Shown here: piece after piece, positions 7,169 through 15,434 of the stretch
Position numbering within the stretch: the first letter of the stretch is position 1
How the letters are laid out: every line of letters begins with the position of its first letter
DNA from: JAFLUQ01 sp964551215
GTDB lineage: Bacteria; Bacillota; Clostridia; UMGS1883
DNA: 64,000 nucleotides
Reading direction: 5' to 3'
Assembly (NCBI GenBank): GCA_964551215.1
Contig: CAZKBV010000001.1
Span: forward strand, 1 to 64,000
Program-made: the position numbers and the translations under genes
The notes under the pieces: generated by a model
Databases searched by the model: none
What the model was told of the DNA's origin: nothing
What the model saw: the letters and a program-made list of their open reading frames with translations, nothing else

Positions 7169-8431
7169 ATGACTGAAAATGAAAAGCAAATCGAAAAAGC
7201 TATCCTCTGCGGAGTTCACACCGGAAGCCTCGACCCGCTTTCCGACACAACGGAGGAAACCATAAATGAGCTTCGGGAACTGGCAAAGGCGGCCGGAGCG
7301 GAGGTTGCGGCGGTAATGGTGCAAAACCGCGAAAAGCCCGACGGCGCCGCCTACTTCGGAGAAGGAAAGCTTCTTGAATTAAAGGCCGCCGTGGACGAAT
7401 ACAGCGCAACCCTCGTCATATTCGATGACGAGCTTACGGGGAGCCAGATCCGCAATATAGAAAATGCCGCCGGAGCAAGAGTAATCGACCGAAGCGCCCT
7501 TATCCTCGACATTTTTGCCGGAAGAGCCCGCTCCAAGGAGGGAAAAATACAGGTGGAGCTTGCGCAGCTTCGGTATAATCTGCCTCGGCTTATAGGCATG
7601 GGAACTCAGCTCAGCCGTCTGGGCGGCGGCATAGGCACGAGAGGCCCCGGCGAAACTAAGCTGGAAAGCGACCGCCGCCACATCCGCCGACGGATAGAAG
7701 CTCTTGAGGAGGAGCTTAAAGAGGTGGAAAAACGCCGCGCCCTTTTGAGAGAGCGCAGAAATAAGGACGGAGTTTATACCGCCGCGTTGGTGGGCTATAC
7801 CAACGCCGGAAAAAGCAGCCTTTTAAACTACATTACGGATTCCGACATTTTCGCCGAAAATATGCTTTTCGCCACTCTCGACCCCACTGTGAGGGCCTTA
7901 AAGCTTAAGGACGGCAGAAACGCCTGCCTTATTGACACCGTTGGCTTTATCCGCAAGCTCCCCCACCACCTTATAAAGGCCTTTCGTTCCACGTTGGAGG
8001 AGGCCTGCGAGGCCGACGTACTTCTGCACGTCATAGACGCGGCGGACAGTGAAATGCAAAATCACATACGGGTTGTGGATGAGCTTTTGGGGGAGCTTAA
8101 ATGCAAGGCGCGGCGCACCATCGCGGTGTTTAACAAATGCGACATAGCCCCTCCCCTTTTTCCCCGGCCAAAGGGAGAATATACGGACTTCGCCTTTGTC
8201 AGCGCCGCCACGGGGGAAGGAATCGACCGCCTTATGGAAATTCTGGAGGACGCCCTCCCCGGCAAAAAGCGTGAAATTACCGTGCTGATTCCATATTCGG
8301 AAAGCGGAACCGCCGCAAGGCTCCACGACGGCGAGGTCATAATTTCCCAAAGTTATGAGTCCGACGGCATAAAAATAACTCTTATGGCGGACGAAGCCCT
8401 TTACGCCGCTTTGAAGGAGTATATAATATGA
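7169..8431 (+). CDS. hflX: Ribosome-associated GTPase HflX
   Basis: A 420-residue protein. The N-terminal HflX domain (to about residue 180) includes the GTRGPGETKLESDRR linker signature; the G domain follows with P-loop GYTNAGKSSL, DTVGFIRKLP (G3) and NKCD (G4). HflX splits stalled or hibernating 70S ribosomes in heat and antibiotic stress. The ATG at 7169 was preferred to an upstream GTG at 7160 because the GAGGTG site is 7 bases before it. Overlaps yigZ by ATGA. Confidence 0.96.
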   Translation: MTENEKQIEKAILCGVHTGSLDPLSDTTEETINELRELAKAAGAEVAAVMVQNREKPDGAAYFGEGKLLELKAAVDEYSATLVIFDDELTGSQIRNIENAAGARVIDRSALILDIFAGRARSKEGKIQVELAQLRYNLPRLIGMGTQLSRLGGGIGTRGPGETKLESDRRHIRRRIEALEEELKEVEKRRALLRERRNKDGVYTAALVGYTNAGKSSLLNYITDSDIFAENMLFATLDPTVRALKLKDGRNACLIDTVGFIRKLPHHLIKAFRSTLEEACEADVLLHVIDAADSEMQNHIRVVDELLGELKCKARRTIAVFNKCDIAPPLFPRPKGEYTDFAFVSAATGEGIDRLMEILEDALPGKKREITVLIPYSESGTAARLHDGEVIISQSYESDGIKITLMADEALYAALKEYII

Positions 8432-9057
8432 CGGGAAGCTACAAGACCGTAAAGCAGGGGGCGTTTGCCGAAATGACGGAAAGAAAAAGCCGCTTTATCG
8501 GATACTGCCGCCCTGTTTCCACAGAGGAGGAAGCCATTGAATTTATCAACGCCGTCCGCGCCAAGCACAGAGAGGCGACCCACAACGTATACGCCTACAT
8601 CCTCCGCGCAAACAACGTAATGCGCTACAGCGACGACGGAGAACCCTCCGGTACGGCGGGAGTCCCCGTGCTGGAGGTGCTGAGGAAGGAAGGCCTGACG
8701 GACACGGCCTTGGTCGTTACACGCTATTTCGGCGGCGTTTTGCTGGGGGCCGGCGGGCTTGTGCGCGCCTACGGCAAAAGCGCAAAGCTGGGGGTGGACG
8801 CCGCCGTAAGGGTGGAGATGCGTCCGTGTCGGGTGTATTCCGTAAAAACCGACTACGGTCTTTACGGAAGGCTTCAGTATACTCTGACGGAAAACGGATA
8901 CATACTGAAGGATGTAATTTTTACCGACGCGGTGGAGCTGAAGGTCTGTGTTGAGCTTGACCGCTGTACGGCCTTTGAAAAGCTCATCACCGAAACCTCC
9001 GGCGGAAAATCCGCCGCCGTCCCCCGCTCGGAGGAATATGTTCAATTTGAGCTTTGA
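8428..9057 (+). CDS. yigZ: YigZ/IMPACT family protein
   Basis: A 209-residue member of the UPF0029/IMPACT family. The signature segments are KSRFIGY, ATHNVYAYIL, YSDDGEPSGTAG and VVTRYFGGVLLGAGGLVRAYG, followed by the C-terminal ferredoxin-like DUF1949 part. Eukaryotic IMPACT affects Gcn2-dependent translation control; the bacterial role is not defined. It overlaps hflX by 4 bases and is translationally coupled to it. Confidence 0.93.
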   Translation: MTGSYKTVKQGAFAEMTERKSRFIGYCRPVSTEEEAIEFINAVRAKHREATHNVYAYILRANNVMRYSDDGEPSGTAGVPVLEVLRKEGLTDTALVVTRYFGGVLLGAGGLVRAYGKSAKLGVDAAVRVEMRPCRVYSVKTDYGLYGRLQYTLTENGYILKDVIFTDAVELKVCVELDRCTAFEKLITETSGGKSAAVPRSEEYVQFEL

Positions 9058-9183
9058 GCGAAAAGACAAACAAAGACAAACATTAACAGTTTATTTACAA
9101 TTTTGTTTTAGAAATTTCTTTTATATAGTGTAAAATAATTTTAAGGAAAGAATATGCGGAAAAAATATGCGGGGTGATTTTAT

Positions 9184-9636
9184 ATGGGCAGGAAAATTTT
9201 ACTCATTAACGGGCCTAATATGAATATGCTCGGAATACGCCAGCCGGAAATTTACGGTCGGGATACCTTGGAAGACATAGAGGCTCTGACGAAAGCAAAG
9301 GCTGAGGAGCTGGGGTACGAATGTGAATGTTTCCAATCCAACTACGAAGGCGCGGTGGTGGAAGCCATCCACAAGGCCTATGGCCGTATCGACGGCATCG
9401 TAATGAATCCCGCCGCGTTCACCCACTACAGCTACGCCGTAGCCGACGCCGTAAGCTCTGTGGGGATTCCCACCATAGAGGTTCATATGTCCGATATTCA
9501 CAACCGTGAAAGCTTCCGTCACAACAGCGTCATTTTGCCCTACTGTATAGGGCAGGTGGCCGGTCACGGAAAGCAAAGCTATACAATTGCCGTTGAAAAG
9601 CTGGCGGCGCATTTGGAGGGTATAGCAAATGTATGA
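9184..9636 (+). CDS. aroQ: Type II 3-dehydroquinate dehydratase
   Basis: 150 residues, the standard length. Contains INGPNMNMLGIRQPEIYG with the catalytic Tyr, NPAAFTHYSYAV, EVHMSDIHNRESFR and GHGKQSY. Converts 3-dehydroquinate to 3-dehydroshikimate in the shikimate pathway, acting as a cytosolic dodecamer. Overlaps the downstream M24-family gene by 8 bases. aroQ next to an M24 peptidase and efp is a recurring Firmicute order. Confidence 0.97.
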   Translation: MGRKILLINGPNMNMLGIRQPEIYGRDTLEDIEALTKAKAEELGYECECFQSNYEGAVVEAIHKAYGRIDGIVMNPAAFTHYSYAVADAVSSVGIPTIEVHMSDIHNRESFRHNSVILPYCIGQVAGHGKQSYTIAVEKLAAHLEGIANV

Positions 9637-10699
9637 CGCGAGAATCAACCGACTGCTGGCCGCTATGAAAGCAAAGGGCGCCGACGCCGTGCTTATCGCT
9701 TCTCCCGAAAACAGATTTTTTATAAGCGGCTTCACGGGAGATACGGGGGCTGTTCTGATAACGGAAAAAAGCCGCACCCTCTTTGTGGAACAACGCTATG
9801 CCCTTCAGGCCGCAATGGAAACAAAAGGCTTTAATATAGTCAACACCTCCGGCGGGCTTTACAACAGCATTAACGACACCATTCTTGCCGACGGCGCAAG
9901 GCAAATAATTTACGAGGACAGATATTTTTCCGTCAGCACGTACCGCTCCTTAAAAAAGAACCTCCGTTACGAGGAGCTTATACCGGCGGGAGATATGATG
10001 CTGAGAATACGCGTTATAAAGGATGAGCCGGAAATCGCCGCCATGAGAGACGCGGCCAAAATAACGGACGAGGCCTTTGAATACGTCCGCTCCCTGCTTC
10101 ATGTGGGGGCCGGCGAAAGGGACATTGCCCTTAAAGCGCAAATACGGCTCATGGAGCTGGGCGTCCAAGGCTTTCCCTGCCGCCCATGCGTGGTTTCCGG
10201 GGCGAGAACCTCCATGCCCTCGGCGGTTTCCGGGGCAAAAGAGCTTGCCTTCGGGGATATCGTTATCGTTTCTTTGGGCATAATATATAAGGGTTACTGC
10301 TCCGACTGCTGCCGGACGTACTTTATGGGCAGCGCGGACGAAGATGGCCGCGAAATGTTTGAGGCTGTTTTTTCCGTAAGAAACGCTGTTCTTTCCGAAG
10401 CCAAAACAGGAACGCCCTGCGCCGCTGTGGACGCGGCGGCGAGAAACGGCTTTACCCGTCTCGGATACCGCGAAGGATATATCCACAGCGCCGGTCACGG
10501 GATAGGTATTTCCGCTATGGAGCTTCCTTATATAAATCTGCGCAGCTCCGACACCTTGTGTACCAATATGACGGCGTCTCTCGGAGCGGGGATATACAAA
10601 AGCGGCTACGGCGGAGTACGCATAACCGATTCGGCTGTAATAACCCCCGACGGATGCGAAAAGCTGACCAATTCCCCCGACGAACTTACGGTGCTGTAA
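9629..10699 (+). CDS. M24-family (Xaa-Pro aminopeptidase-like) protein lacking metal ligands
   Basis: 356 residues: N-terminal creatinase domain (1-125) and pita-bread domain (130-350). Normal enzymes bind two metals through Asp, Asp, His, Glu, Glu. Here Asp226 (YCSD) and His290 (GHGIG) remain, but the first Asp is Ser215 (VSLG), the EPG Glu is Gly319 (GAGIY) and the last Glu is Thr333 (RITD). The second-shell His residues are also gone (PSA for PHG, ME for HE). It is intact and co-transcribed with aroQ, so it is probably a folded non-peptidase rather than a pseudogene. Its new role is unknown. Confidence 0.85.
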   Translation: MYDARINRLLAAMKAKGADAVLIASPENRFFISGFTGDTGAVLITEKSRTLFVEQRYALQAAMETKGFNIVNTSGGLYNSINDTILADGARQIIYEDRYFSVSTYRSLKKNLRYEELIPAGDMMLRIRVIKDEPEIAAMRDAAKITDEAFEYVRSLLHVGAGERDIALKAQIRLMELGVQGFPCRPCVVSGARTSMPSAVSGAKELAFGDIVIVSLGIIYKGYCSDCCRTYFMGSADEDGREMFEAVFSVRNAVLSEAKTGTPCAAVDAAARNGFTRLGYREGYIHSAGHGIGISAMELPYINLRSSDTLCTNMTASLGAGIYKSGYGGVRITDSAVITPDGCEKLTNSPDELTVL

Positions 10700-10727
10700 A
10701 ATTTTAGAATTATTTTATAAAAAAGAC

Positions 10728-10756
10728 TTGATTATTTTCCTGATTTGTTGTATTAT
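10728..10756 (+). promoter_or_regulatory. SigA-type promoter of efp
   Basis: TTGATT (10728-10733), 17-base spacer, TATTAT (10751-10756); start codon 36 bases further on. Confidence 0.7.
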
Positions 10757-10791
10757 AGTAATACGATACAAAGATGAAAGGAAGATTTGAA

Positions 10792-11349
10792 ATGATTTCC
10801 GCAGGCGATTTCAGAAACGGAGTAACTTTTGAATATGATGGAAACGTATATCAGATTATAGAATTCCAACATGTTAAGCCCGGCAAGGGCGCGGCGTTCG
10901 TAAGAACAAAAATCAAGAACGTTATCTCCGGCGGTGTGGTTGAAAAAACCTTTAATCCCACCGACAAAATGCCCAAGGCTCATATAGAGCGCAAGGACAT
11001 GGAATATCTTTATAACGACGGCGATCTTTACTACTTTATGGATCCCGAAACCTATGAGCAGATTCCCATCGGAACAGACAAGCTGGGCGACGCCCTCAAG
11101 TTTGTTAAGGAGAATATGCAGGTAAAGGTGCTTTCCTATAAGGGGAATATTTTCGGCATCGAGCCTCCCAATTTTGTTGAGCTTAAGATAATTGATACCG
11201 AGCCCGGCTTTGCCGGCAATACGGCTCAGGGCGCGACAAAGCCCGCAACTCTGGAAACCGGCGCCGTGGTTCAGGTTCCCTTGTTTATCGACAACGGCGA
11301 GGTTATCCGTATTGACACCCGCACCGGCGAATATATGTCCCGTGCATAA
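10792..11349 (+). CDS. efp: Translation elongation factor P
   Basis: 185 residues, the family norm. Starts MISAGDFRNGVTFEYDG and carries the domain I loop HVKPGKGAAFVRTK, whose tip lysine contacts the peptidyl transferase centre and may be modified. EF-P rescues ribosomes stalled at polyproline. The ATG at 10792 follows AGGAAG at the right distance; an in-frame ATG 18 bases upstream gives a non-family extension. The domain III signature IRIDTRTGEYMSRA is at the end. Confidence 0.97.
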   Translation: MISAGDFRNGVTFEYDGNVYQIIEFQHVKPGKGAAFVRTKIKNVISGGVVEKTFNPTDKMPKAHIERKDMEYLYNDGDLYYFMDPETYEQIPIGTDKLGDALKFVKENMQVKVLSYKGNIFGIEPPNFVELKIIDTEPGFAGNTAQGATKPATLETGAVVQVPLFIDNGEVIRIDTRTGEYMSRA

Positions 11350-11373
11350 TTAATTTTTTAAGGAGGTAGCAAA

Positions 11374-11793
11374 ATGAGCTACTTAACAGAACAGGCATCC
11401 TATCTCAAAGGTTTATACGACGGCGGCGATATTGACACTTCCTCCAAGGAAGGCAAGCTTATTAACGCTCTTATTTCTCTTGTGGGCGATATGGCCGATG
11501 AAATTCAGGAACTCACCGAAGAGCTTGACGAAATGCAAGGTCTTGTAGACGAAATTGACGAGGCTCTCGGAGATGTTGAAGACGATTTATACGGCTATGA
11601 CGATGAAGAAGATGAGGACTGGGATTTTGACGATGACGACGAGTTTGCCCTCGAATGTCCCAACTGCGGCGATACTATCTATCTCGATCCCGCCCTTTTG
11701 GAGGGCGACGACCGAACCGTTGTATGCCCCAACTGCAAGGAAGAAATCGAGCTTGAAATCTCCGACGACTGCGATTGCGGCTGTGAGGACTGA
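11374..11793 (+). CDS. CD1247-like acidic protein with C-terminal zinc ribbon
   Basis: 139 residues. The N-terminus (MSYLTEQASYLKGLYDG..KEGKLI) matches a small Clostridia-specific family known from Clostridioides CD1247. A coiled-coil-like acidic helix (40-75) follows, then a very acidic linker (DDEEDEDWDFDDDDE) and a zinc ribbon formed by CPNCG and CPNCK, ending with CDCGC. Function unknown; the ribbon suggests protein or nucleic acid contacts. Preceded by AGGAGG, 24 bases after efp, and closed by a terminator. Confidence 0.8.
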   Translation: MSYLTEQASYLKGLYDGGDIDTSSKEGKLINALISLVGDMADEIQELTEELDEMQGLVDEIDEALGDVEDDLYGYDDEEDEDWDFDDDDEFALECPNCGDTIYLDPALLEGDDRTVVCPNCKEEIELEISDDCDCGCED

Positions 11794-11835
11794 CGGGCAG
11801 CGGTTTACAGCCTTTAAAAACATTTAAAAAGCAAG

Positions 11836-11882
11836 GTAAAGCTCCCTAATCCGGCTTAAGGGCATGGATTCGGGAGCTTTTT
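11836..11882 (+). terminator. Intrinsic terminator after the zinc-ribbon gene
   Basis: AAAGCTCCC pairs with GGGAGCTTT, with an inner ATCC/GGAT pairing, followed by T5. It separates the efp unit from ogt. Confidence 0.8.
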
Positions 11883-11898
11883 ATCGGAGGAGGGAATT

Positions 11899-12390
11899 AT
11901 GATGTATAAAGCCTTTTATTCCTCGCCCATAGGCGAGCTTGCCCTTGCCGGAGACTCGGAAGGGCTGACCGGCCTTTGGTTTGTCGGCGGCAAATATTTC
12001 GGCGGTCCATATGACTGCGAGGAAAAGGAAATTCCCCTGTTTAACGAAGTCCGCCGCTGGCTGGATATTTATTTTTCGGGAACGGAGCCGGACTTTACTC
12101 CGCCCCTGCGGCTTTCCGGCACGGATTTTCAGCTTTCCGTTTGGGAGGAGCTTTTGAAAATACCCTACGGCGAAACCGTTACTTACGGAGAGCTTGCCCG
12201 CGTAATTGCTCGGAAAAAAGGCGGCGGCAGAATGTCCGCCCAAGCAATCGGCCAAGCGGCGTGGCGCAATAAAATTTCAATTATTGTTCCTTGCCATCGG
12301 GTTGTGGGCGCGGACGGCAGTCTTACAGGATACGCCGGAGGGCCGGACAAAAAAATCGCGTTGTTAAAAATTGAGGGCGGATTAATGTAA
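11899..12390 (+). CDS. ogt: Methylated-DNA--protein-cysteine methyltransferase
   Basis: 163 residues. The active-site motif IVPCHRVVGADGSLTGYAGG is present with the acceptor Cys in PCHRV, plus the DNA-binding helix region SAQAIGQAAWRN. Transfers alkyl groups from O6-alkylguanine to its own Cys in a suicide repair reaction. Starts after GGAGGAGG; a second Met follows directly. Convergent with the histidine kinase gene. Confidence 0.95.
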   Translation: MMYKAFYSSPIGELALAGDSEGLTGLWFVGGKYFGGPYDCEEKEIPLFNEVRRWLDIYFSGTEPDFTPPLRLSGTDFQLSVWEELLKIPYGETVTYGELARVIARKKGGGRMSAQAIGQAAWRNKISIIVPCHRVVGADGSLTGYAGGPDKKIALLKIEGGLM

Positions 12391-12398
12391 ATTATGTT

Positions 12399-12439
12399 TT
12401 TTTCAATCTTCTTTTCAGCGTGAAAAGAAGATTGAAAAA
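12399..12439. terminator. Bidirectional terminator between ogt and the histidine kinase
   Basis: A 19-bp near-perfect stem (TTTTTCAATCTTCTTTTCA paired with its complement across GCG) with T-rich tails on both strands serves two convergent genes. Confidence 0.85.
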
Positions 12440-12464
12440 GGTAATAGACCTGCCGCGGCGGAGG

Positions 12465-14498
12465 TTATCGCGCCTTGTTAAGTTCCACACTTGCCTTAAA
12501 CAAATCCCCGTCCACTGATATTGCAAATTTGCCGCCGCAAAGCTCCGTATAGCTTTTAACTATGGCAAGCCCCAGCCCGCTGCCTTCGGTAGTTCGGGAA
12601 GCGTCGCCCCGAACGAAACGCTCGGTAATTTCCTCAGGTTCAAAATTCAGCGGAGCGGAGGATATGTTTTTGATTTCCATTATCGCGCTCTCGGCGGTTT
12701 CCGTAAGCTTTACGTAAACGCGGGTACCCTTCATGGAATACTTCACCGCATTGACGATGAGATTTTCAAAAACCCGCGACAGCTTCTTTCCGTCGGCGTT
12801 TACGAACGTTTCATTTTCGGGAATGGACGTCACAAAGCTTAGGCCGCTGTTTTCGATTTCATTGTTCAGCTCCCCCAAGGACTGGCGAAGCAAAAGGCAA
12901 ATGTCCAGCTTTTCAATATTTACGGTTTCATTGCCGCTTTCCGCCTTGGACACATCGAACAGGTCGGAGGTAAGCTTTTTCAGCCGGTCGCCCTTTTGCT
13001 TTATGATTTTCGCGTAGTCGTTGGCTTCCTTGGGGGAAAGCTCCATTCCGGCCAGCAAATCCGCGTAGCTGATTATGGATGTAAGGGGAGTTTTCAAATC
13101 GTGGGACACATTTGTAATAAGCTCGCTTTTCATGCGCTGAGCTTTGACCTCACGCTCCACCCCGATTTTCACCCCTTCGTTTATGGAGTTCAGGGCTTCG
13201 GCGGCATTGGCCAGCAGCTCGGTCGTGCAGCCCTCTATCTTATAGTCCGTGTTGCCGCTGCGTATTTGGGAAATGCCGGTATCGATTTTGTCAAGCTGAA
13301 CAAGATAACGATAGAGGAAAACCCCTCCGACGGCAATCACCGCAATGAATAAAAAGCTCTGTATTGCGCAAAGAAACGCCAAAACAAGGCTGTATACCCC
13401 GAAAAGTGCCAGCATTACGCGGCCGGGCTTATTGCCGCAAAGGTAATTAAACGCCGTTTTTGCGCCATTTAACGCAAGTTTTCCCTTTTCGAGGAGCCAT
13501 TTCGCGACGCGTATAAGCAATCCTCCGCAGTATTTAACCGCTTTCAGGCATAATATCCGCGAAACAAAGGTTCCATTCTTCATGTTTCTCACAAGGGACT
13601 GTGTTGTCGCTACGAATATTCCCGTGGCGGCAATGGCCGCAAGAACGGAAAGAGGCGCCATAAGTTCCGCCGCTCCCTTAATGACCTCATACATGGCAGA
13701 TACGCTCAGTAAAGTGAGAAAAAACGCGCCGCCTATCCCCGCAGCCGCCGTGATTTCCACAAAAGCACGGTCTATAAGCAGAGTGTGTACCTCGTCGTCA
13801 TCGTTCTTTCTGCCGCATACGTACAGCAGATATATCCAAAGCGCCAAAGCGAGAAGCACGTCTGCGGCGGCAATGTAAATGTCGATAATCATTTTTCGCC
13901 TGCTGTTGCTCCAACTATATTCCGCTCCCCAATATTTTTCGCTTTTTAATCCCACATAAGCCTTGTATGGCAGGGGCCAGTCGTTGTCTATGCTGTGCCA
14001 CTCGTTCCCGGACTCGGTGTATGTAGGCTCAGGCGCTTCGTACGTAGTATAAGTAATACCATACGCTAAGTCACCGTCTGTCGTTACCACAGACAAATGC
14101 GCTTCATCACCTTCACCCGTTGAGCCTTCATTTTCCGGCATCGCGTTTTCAAGACTGCACCACCACGGCAAGCTCTTTACAGCTTCTTCCGCGTCCTCGG
14201 CGGAGCTGTATTCGGTAAGGTTTGTGAAAACCCTTCCGCCGCCTTCAATGTAATATTCCGCGTAGTCTAAGCGTTCGAGATGCCGCGCGGCAGATTCCAT
14301 ATCTTCGCTAAGTATGAAACGAATGCTTGCCATATTTTGGAAAATTTCGCTGTCTTCAAAGCTGCTCTCAAAGCGATACCCGCCACGGGCAAATAAATCC
14401 CCCATATCCGCAATCAGCCCCGCAAACACTCCGGCGCAAATGAGTATCAGCAGGAACGCCGCCGCTTTTGCCGGTGAGCTTTTGAATATTCTTTTCAT
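12465..14498 (-). CDS. Membrane sensor histidine kinase
   Basis: 677 residues. Helix at 12-31, an extracytoplasmic domain of about 170 residues (35-203), then several helices at about 205-225, 250-270, 280-298 and 360-398 - more membrane spans than a typical two-helix kinase. HisKA has the phospho-acceptor His466 in TNVSHDLKTPLTSI; the ATPase domain has NLIVNAVKYS (579-588) and GSGLGLAI (639-646). Partner response regulator overlaps upstream by ATGA. The periplasmic domain was not recognised, so the signal is unknown. Confidence 0.93.
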   Translation of the reverse strand: MKRIFKSSPAKAAAFLLILICAGVFAGLIADMGDLFARGGYRFESSFEDSEIFQNMASIRFILSEDMESAARHLERLDYAEYYIEGGGRVFTNLTEYSSAEDAEEAVKSLPWWCSLENAMPENEGSTGEGDEAHLSVVTTDGDLAYGITYTTYEAPEPTYTESGNEWHSIDNDWPLPYKAYVGLKSEKYWGAEYSWSNSRRKMIIDIYIAAADVLLALALWIYLLYVCGRKNDDDEVHTLLIDRAFVEITAAAGIGGAFFLTLLSVSAMYEVIKGAAELMAPLSVLAAIAATGIFVATTQSLVRNMKNGTFVSRILCLKAVKYCGGLLIRVAKWLLEKGKLALNGAKTAFNYLCGNKPGRVMLALFGVYSLVLAFLCAIQSFLFIAVIAVGGVFLYRYLVQLDKIDTGISQIRSGNTDYKIEGCTTELLANAAEALNSINEGVKIGVEREVKAQRMKSELITNVSHDLKTPLTSIISYADLLAGMELSPKEANDYAKIIKQKGDRLKKLTSDLFDVSKAESGNETVNIEKLDICLLLRQSLGELNNEIENSGLSFVTSIPENETFVNADGKKLSRVFENLIVNAVKYSMKGTRVYVKLTETAESAIMEIKNISSAPLNFEPEEITERFVRGDASRTTEGSGLGLAIVKSYTELCGGKFAISVDGDLFKASVELNKAR

Positions 14499-15217
14499 GG
14501 CTTTTCCTCCTTAATTGTTCCGCCCGAAGGAACCGTATTCATCTTATAGCCTATTCCCCACACGACCTTGACGTAGCGGGGTTCCTTGGGATTGATTTCG
14601 ATTTTTTCCCGTATATGACGGATATGTACGGCGATGGTGTTGTCGCTGACGGCGTAGTCCTCGTTCCACACAAGGCGGTAAATTTCGTCGGCGGAAAAAA
14701 CCTTCCCCGGAGACTTGCTCAAAAGCTCCAGTATTCGGTACTCCATGGGAGTGAGCTTGACCTCTTTGCCGTCCACGCTGACGCTTTTCGCTTCGGTATC
14801 CACCACAAGTCCGCCTATTACGATTTTATTTTCCGTTTCCACCGCGCTTCCAAGCCGAGTGTACCGTCGAAGCTGGGACTTGGCTCTTGCCACCAGTTCC
14901 GCCGGATTAAAGGGCTTCGTCACATAATCGTCCGCTCCGGCTGTAAGGCCGAGAATTTTGTCGGCGTCCTCGCTTTTTGCGCTGAGCAGAATTACGGGGA
15001 TGTTTTTTGATTTTCGGATGCTCATCAGGGTTTCTATACCGTCCATCTCCGGCATCATAATGTCCAGAATTATAAGGTGTATATTCTGCCGAACAGCCGC
15101 GTCAAGAGCCTCTATCCCGTTATAGGCCTTTATAACATCATACCCTTCCGCGCGCAGATAAATGGAAATACTTTCCACTATTTCCCTGTCGTCGTCCACA
15201 ACAAGTATTGTCTGCAT
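14495..15217 (-). CDS. OmpR/PhoB-type response regulator
   Basis: 240 residues. Receiver domain with acidic DDD at 8-10, phospho-acceptor Asp52 in LIILDIMMPEMDG, Ser/Thr and Lys (KPFNPAELVARAK), then a winged-helix effector domain (LTPMEYRILELLSKSPGKVFS; key segments LTPMEYRIL and DNTIAVHIRHIREK). The start at 15217 was chosen because AAAGGAGG lies just before it; a longer in-frame ATG at 15256 has none. First gene of the pair with the kinase. Confidence 0.95.
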   Translation of the reverse strand: MQTILVVDDDREIVESISIYLRAEGYDVIKAYNGIEALDAAVRQNIHLIILDIMMPEMDGIETLMSIRKSKNIPVILLSAKSEDADKILGLTAGADDYVTKPFNPAELVARAKSQLRRYTRLGSAVETENKIVIGGLVVDTEAKSVSVDGKEVKLTPMEYRILELLSKSPGKVFSADEIYRLVWNEDYAVSDNTIAVHIRHIREKIEINPKEPRYVKVVWGIGYKMNTVPSGGTIKEEKP

Positions 15218-15244
15218 TGTAATCCTCCTTTCTTTGATGAATTT

Positions 15245-15250
15245 ATTATA
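15245..15250 (-). promoter_or_regulatory. -10 box of the two-component operon
   Basis: TATAAT on the minus strand 28 bases before the start codon, without a good -35 hexamer at 17 bases (TAATTT), which would suit an activator-dependent promoter. Confidence 0.55.
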
Positions 15251-15281
15251 GCACATGAAGCTTAAGAAATTACTAAAAGCA

Positions 15282-15299
15282 TTATTAAGAATTTATTAA
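15282..15299 (-). promoter_or_regulatory. Candidate response-regulator box (direct repeat)
   Basis: Two TTAATAA copies spaced by ATTC on the minus strand give an 11-bp periodicity, the layout bound by OmpR/PhoB-family dimers. It lies 32-49 bases upstream of the -10 box, an activating position, suggesting autoregulation. The tract is AT-rich, so chance is not excluded. Confidence 0.4.
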
Positions 15300-15317
15300 T
15301 ATATTCAGAAGTACGGA

Positions 15318-15395
15318 TATAACCCACGCGTATGTCGCAATCTGTCGTAAGCTCCATTCCAAGCAAGCTTAATGGAGAGTCGCTCCGATTTAAAA
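15318..15395 (+). repeat. Duplicated intergenic element, copy B
   Basis: Second copy of the element at 3744-3842, same orientation. Begins TATAACCCACGCG and ends GCTCCGATTTAAA; the central CTCCATT..AATGGAG gives a perfect 7-bp stem. Sits between the hydA terminator and the two-component promoter. Confidence 0.65.
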
Positions 15396-15421
15396 AAGGG
15401 CTGCTCGCTACGAACAGCCCC
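15393..15421 (-). terminator. Intrinsic terminator after hydA
   Basis: On the minus strand GGGCTGTTCG/CGAGCAGCCC (one mismatch bulge) is followed by T6. It ends the hydrogenase operon 14 bases after the stop codon. Confidence 0.9.
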
Positions 15422-15434
15422 GGTGCGTTTTCAA

